64,000 nt of DNA. Origin: Methanosarcina siciliae T4/M. Its GTDB lineage: Archaea; Halobacteriota; Methanosarcinia; Methanosarcinales; Methanosarcinaceae. How positions within the stretch are numbered: the first letter of the stretch is position 1; each line of letters begins with the position of its first letter. The position numbers and the translations under genes are program-made. The notes under the pieces were generated by a model. It was not told the DNA's origin, searched no databases, and saw only the letters and a program-made list of their open reading frames with translations. The stretch is taken from assembly GCF_000970085.1 (NCBI RefSeq), contig NZ_CP009506.1:496001-560000 (forward strand), in the 5' to 3' direction. Shown piece by piece: positions 61,586 to 64,000 of this stretch.

Positions 61586-62329
61586 ATGAATGAAAGCACG
61601 ATATATGAATGCCTGAAGTACGGGAATGAAAACATTAACATGGCACTGGAAGCCCTGCGTGCCGGAAAAATGATCCAGATCTATGACTCGGACTCCAGGG
61701 AAGGGGAAACAGATCTTGTGATCCCTGCAAAGGCTGTCACTTACAAGAGTGTGAAGTGGATGCGGAAAGACGCAGGCGGACTTATCTGTGTGGCAGTGGA
61801 CCCTGTTGCCTCAAAACAGCTCAGGCTGCCTTTTATGGCAGATCTTGTCCGGGAAGCCAGCAAAACCAGCGAGTCCCTCGGAGAAGTTGTTGAAAAAGAC
61901 GGGGACCTTAAGTACGATTCTCACTCCTCCTTTTCCATCTGGGTCAACCACAGGGACACAAGGACCGGAATTCCTGACCTTGAAAGAGCCCTTACAATCC
62001 GGAAAATAGGTGAAATCACCGAAAAATCCCTTTCTGGAAACGGAGTCCTTTTTGGAAACGAGTTTCGGACTCCGGGGCATGTGGCTCTCCTCCGGGCTGC
62101 CGAAGGGCTCCTCGATGAACGTATGGGCCAGACAGAACTTTCAGTAGCCTTAGCCAGAATGGCAGGAATTACCCCTGCAATGGTTGTCTGTGAAATGCTG
62201 GATGATGAGAGTGGAAAAGCCCTTTCAAAAGAAAATTCAAAAGATTACGGCAAAGACCACGGGCTTGTCTTCCTTGAAGGGAAAGAAATCCTGGAAGCTT
62301 ATATGCTGTGGGCAGGTTCTGAGTGCTGA
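61586..62329 (+). CDS. ribB: 3,4-dihydroxy-2-butanone 4-phosphate synthase
   Basis: 247 residues. The acidic loop DSDSREGETDLVIPAKAV and the later ALLRAAEGLLDERMGQTELS with VALARMAGITPAMVVCEML are the RibB signatures. It converts ribulose 5-phosphate to the four-carbon precursor of riboflavin. Compared with bacterial enzymes, it has an insertion (about 85-135: SKTSESLGEVVEKDG and so on) usual for methanogen RibB. It starts two bases after rbkR, in one operon with it. Confidence 0.94.
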   Translation: MNESTIYECLKYGNENINMALEALRAGKMIQIYDSDSREGETDLVIPAKAVTYKSVKWMRKDAGGLICVAVDPVASKQLRLPFMADLVREASKTSESLGEVVEKDGDLKYDSHSSFSIWVNHRDTRTGIPDLERALTIRKIGEITEKSLSGNGVLFGNEFRTPGHVALLRAAEGLLDERMGQTELSVALARMAGITPAMVVCEMLDDESGKALSKENSKDYGKDHGLVFLEGKEILEAYMLWAGSEC

Positions 62330-62541
62330 AACACCTTTTTTCTTCCTTCTTTTACCCTTATTTTTTATTTCCCATCTTAGATTCCTTTTTCTTCTCCCAT
62401 TTGCGAGTCCGGGACAGCAGAATATTATAACATAAAACGTAAGTTACTATATAATAGCAGTCTCTTCCGACTATACTGAACCTTTTGTTTTTGTTGTGCC
62501 GTATTCCTGTATTTTTCAACTTACATCCGAGGTGTCATCTG

Positions 62542-63432
62542 ATGATCCATAGATATAAAAAAGTCCAGCAGGTTCTTATTCTCGTACTTTTCCTGAACCT
62601 TGCCGTAGCTTTTGCTAAAATCATCTACGGAACATTTACCGGCACCCTGAGCATGACTGCGGACGGATACCACTCCCTTTTTGACGGGGTATCCAATATT
62701 GTGGGGCTTGTGGGAATTTATATCTCATCCCGTCCTCCTGATCGGGAGCATCCTTACGGCCACCAGAAGTACGAAACATTTGCTTCTATTTTTATAGCTG
62801 TCTTGTTGTTGTTTGTCGGGTTTGAGATCTTCCAGAACGCTTTGAACCGTTTTCTTGTACGGAGCACTCCCGAGGTAACAACCCTGAGCTTTGTCATTAT
62901 GCTCGGGACAATGGGCATAAACTACCTTGTTACCCGCTATGAATACGGGAAGGGGTTAGCCCTGAGAAGCCAGGTCCTTATTGCCGACTCCATGCATACT
63001 AAAAGTGACATTTATGTTTCTCTCTCGGTTATCGCAAGCCTGGTTGCTATAAAGTCCGGGTTTCCTCTCCTGGATCCGTTAATCGCTCTTCTCATCTCTT
63101 TCCTTATCTTCAGGGCCGGGTTCAGGATTATGAAGGAGAGCTCAAGAGTCCTCCTTGATATGTCCAGACTTGAGGAAGAAGAGATTTGTAATCTTGTCCT
63201 GGGAGTCGATGGAGTTATCGACTGCCACAAGATCCGGACTCGCGGGGGCATGGGGGATATCAGGATAGACATGCATGTGCTTGTGCGGCCCGATATGCCT
63301 CTTGAAGATGCGCATCTTATCGCTCACAGGGTTAGCAAGATGCTGAAAGCCGAATACAAAGACGTTTCTGATGTGGTTGTACATCTTGAGCCAGCCTTAC
63401 CCCAAGGATCAAATAGCAAAAAAACCAGTTAA
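62542..63432 (+). CDS. cation diffusion facilitator (metal efflux) transporter
   Basis: 296 residues from MIHRYKKVQQVLILVLFLNL; GAGGTG seven bases upstream selects this AUG, although the frame opens 19 codons earlier. The cation sites are visible: TADGYHSLFDGVSN (H-x3-D) in helix II and IADSMHTKSDIYVS (H-x3-D) in helix V, as in CDF proteins. Six membrane spans are followed by the cytoplasmic domain (VDGVIDCHKIRTRGGMGDIR, IDMHVLVRPDM). It exchanges Zn2+, Fe2+ or Mn2+ for protons. The metal cannot be told. It precedes aroC by only 5 bp and may be co-transcribed. Confidence 0.9.
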   Translation: MIHRYKKVQQVLILVLFLNLAVAFAKIIYGTFTGTLSMTADGYHSLFDGVSNIVGLVGIYISSRPPDREHPYGHQKYETFASIFIAVLLLFVGFEIFQNALNRFLVRSTPEVTTLSFVIMLGTMGINYLVTRYEYGKGLALRSQVLIADSMHTKSDIYVSLSVIASLVAIKSGFPLLDPLIALLISFLIFRAGFRIMKESSRVLLDMSRLEEEEICNLVLGVDGVIDCHKIRTRGGMGDIRIDMHVLVRPDMPLEDAHLIAHRVSKMLKAEYKDVSDVVVHLEPALPQGSNSKKTS

Positions 63433-63437
63433 GATGC

Positions 63438-64000
63438 ATGGCTGGAAACATTTTCGGGCAGATGTTTCGAATCACGACATGGGGCGAGTCCCACGGCAGG
63501 GCTGTTGGGGTCGTGGTTGACGGGCTGCCTGCAGGACTTCCTTTCTCCGAAGCCGACATCCAGAAAGAACTGGACAGAAGGCGCCCCGGGCAGAGTGAGG
63601 TTTCCACACCGAGAAGTGAAGCTGACAGGGTGGAGATCCTTTCAGGAATTTTCGAAGGCATGAGCACAGGTACTCCCATCTCTATGCTGGTCTGGAACTC
63701 GGACGCCAGGTCTTCTTCTTATGATGCTATTAAAAATACTCCCCGTCCAGGACATGCCGATTTTACATACATGGCCCGCTACGGAATCCGGGACCACCGC
63801 GGAGGAGGCAGGTCTTCAGCCCGTGAAACAATAGGTCGGGTTGCAGGCGGGGCTCTTGCAAAGCTTCTGCTTTCACGTTACGGAATCAGGATTGCCGGGA
63901 ATGTGCTCGAACTTGGTGGAATCCGGGCAAAACCCCTCTCTTTTGAAGAAATTCTTGAAAACGTGGAAAAAACCCCTGTGCGCTGTGCCGATCTTGAGGC
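63438..64000 (+). CDS. aroC: chorismate synthase, N-terminal part (cut by window edge)
   Basis: The first ~187 codons of AroC. Signatures: MFRITTWGESHGRAVGVVVD, RRRPGQSEVSTPRSEADRVE, LSGIFEGMSTGTPISMLVWN, RPGHADFTYMARYGIRDHRG and GGRSSARETIGRVAGGALAK. It forms chorismate from EPSP in the aromatic pathway with reduced FMN, which is a link to the FMN-making rbkR gene upstream. The start AUG at 63438 follows the CDF stop by 5 bp. The rest is outside the window. Confidence 0.95.
   Translation, partial: MAGNIFGQMFRITTWGESHGRAVGVVVDGLPAGLPFSEADIQKELDRRRPGQSEVSTPRSEADRVEILSGIFEGMSTGTPISMLVWNSDARSSSYDAIKNTPRPGHADFTYMARYGIRDHRGGGRSSARETIGRVAGGALAKLLLSRYGIRIAGNVLELGGIRAKPLSFEEILENVEKTPVRCADLE

Overview
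The window looks like a chromosomal segment of a Methanosarcina-type methanogenic archaeon. Three things point there. A trimethylamine/dimethylamine operon has single in-frame UAG (pyrrolysine) codons at the family positions of mttB and mtbB. The core genes are archaeal (class I lysyl-tRNA synthetase, CTP-dependent riboflavin kinase RbkR, HVO_0476 zinc proteins, CbiD/CbiE, HdrD-like CCG protein). The tRNAs (Val-CAC, Pro-GGG) are archaeal in form.

Layout. (1) 1-7.5 kb holds a GC-richer block of bacterial character: a SulP sulfate permease (cut by the window edge), an alkylsulfatase and a YrhK-like membrane protein. An IS5-type transposase within it is destroyed by group II introns. (2) 7.9-29.0 kb is an AT-rich island bounded by an intact tRNA-Val at 28944-29017 and two remnants of the same tRNA 3' end at 8113 and 9578, each preceded by a decayed copy of the same small coiled-coil gene. 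I read this as repeated integration at one tRNA. The island carries an NHL-repeat secreted protein, a GyrI-like protein, a wHTH/RelE-type pair whose toxin gene has an in-frame UAG, a Hachiman-like nuclease/helicase pair, and a group II intron split by an IS1634-type element. It also carries a zeta-toxin pair, a MITE, a second IS1634-type transposase gene, and a three-component system (PD-(D/E)xK effector, middle protein, ABC ATPase) whose ATPase gene is frameshifted.

(3) 29-39 kb is core: archaeal prepilin peptidase, cbiD-cbiE, mutS-mutL, a zinc-ribbon protein, tRNA-Pro and a CDP-alcohol phosphatidyltransferase. (4) 39-47.5 kb is the methylamine region: an HdrD-like CCG protein, then mtbC-mttB-mttC, then mttP, a small wHTH-like gene, a 49-residue membrane protein too short for usual gene calling, and mtbB. 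MttB and MtbB demethylate tri- and dimethylamine onto the corrinoid proteins MttC and MtbC, MttP is the likely transporter, and the nearby cbi genes make part of the corrinoid.

(5) 47.5-49.2 kb is non-coding, with a 13-copy 14-bp tandem repeat, a lipoprotein pseudogene and a promoter-plus-hairpin of unknown use. (6) 49-64 kb is housekeeping: lysS, a methyltransferase, BofA-like, a deoxyribosyltransferase-like protein, U32, MazG-like, hisF, DUF151, pcm, two HVO_0476 paralogs, rbkR-ribB, a CDF transporter and the start of aroC. All calls rest on reading the sequence and recalled family features. No database search was run.
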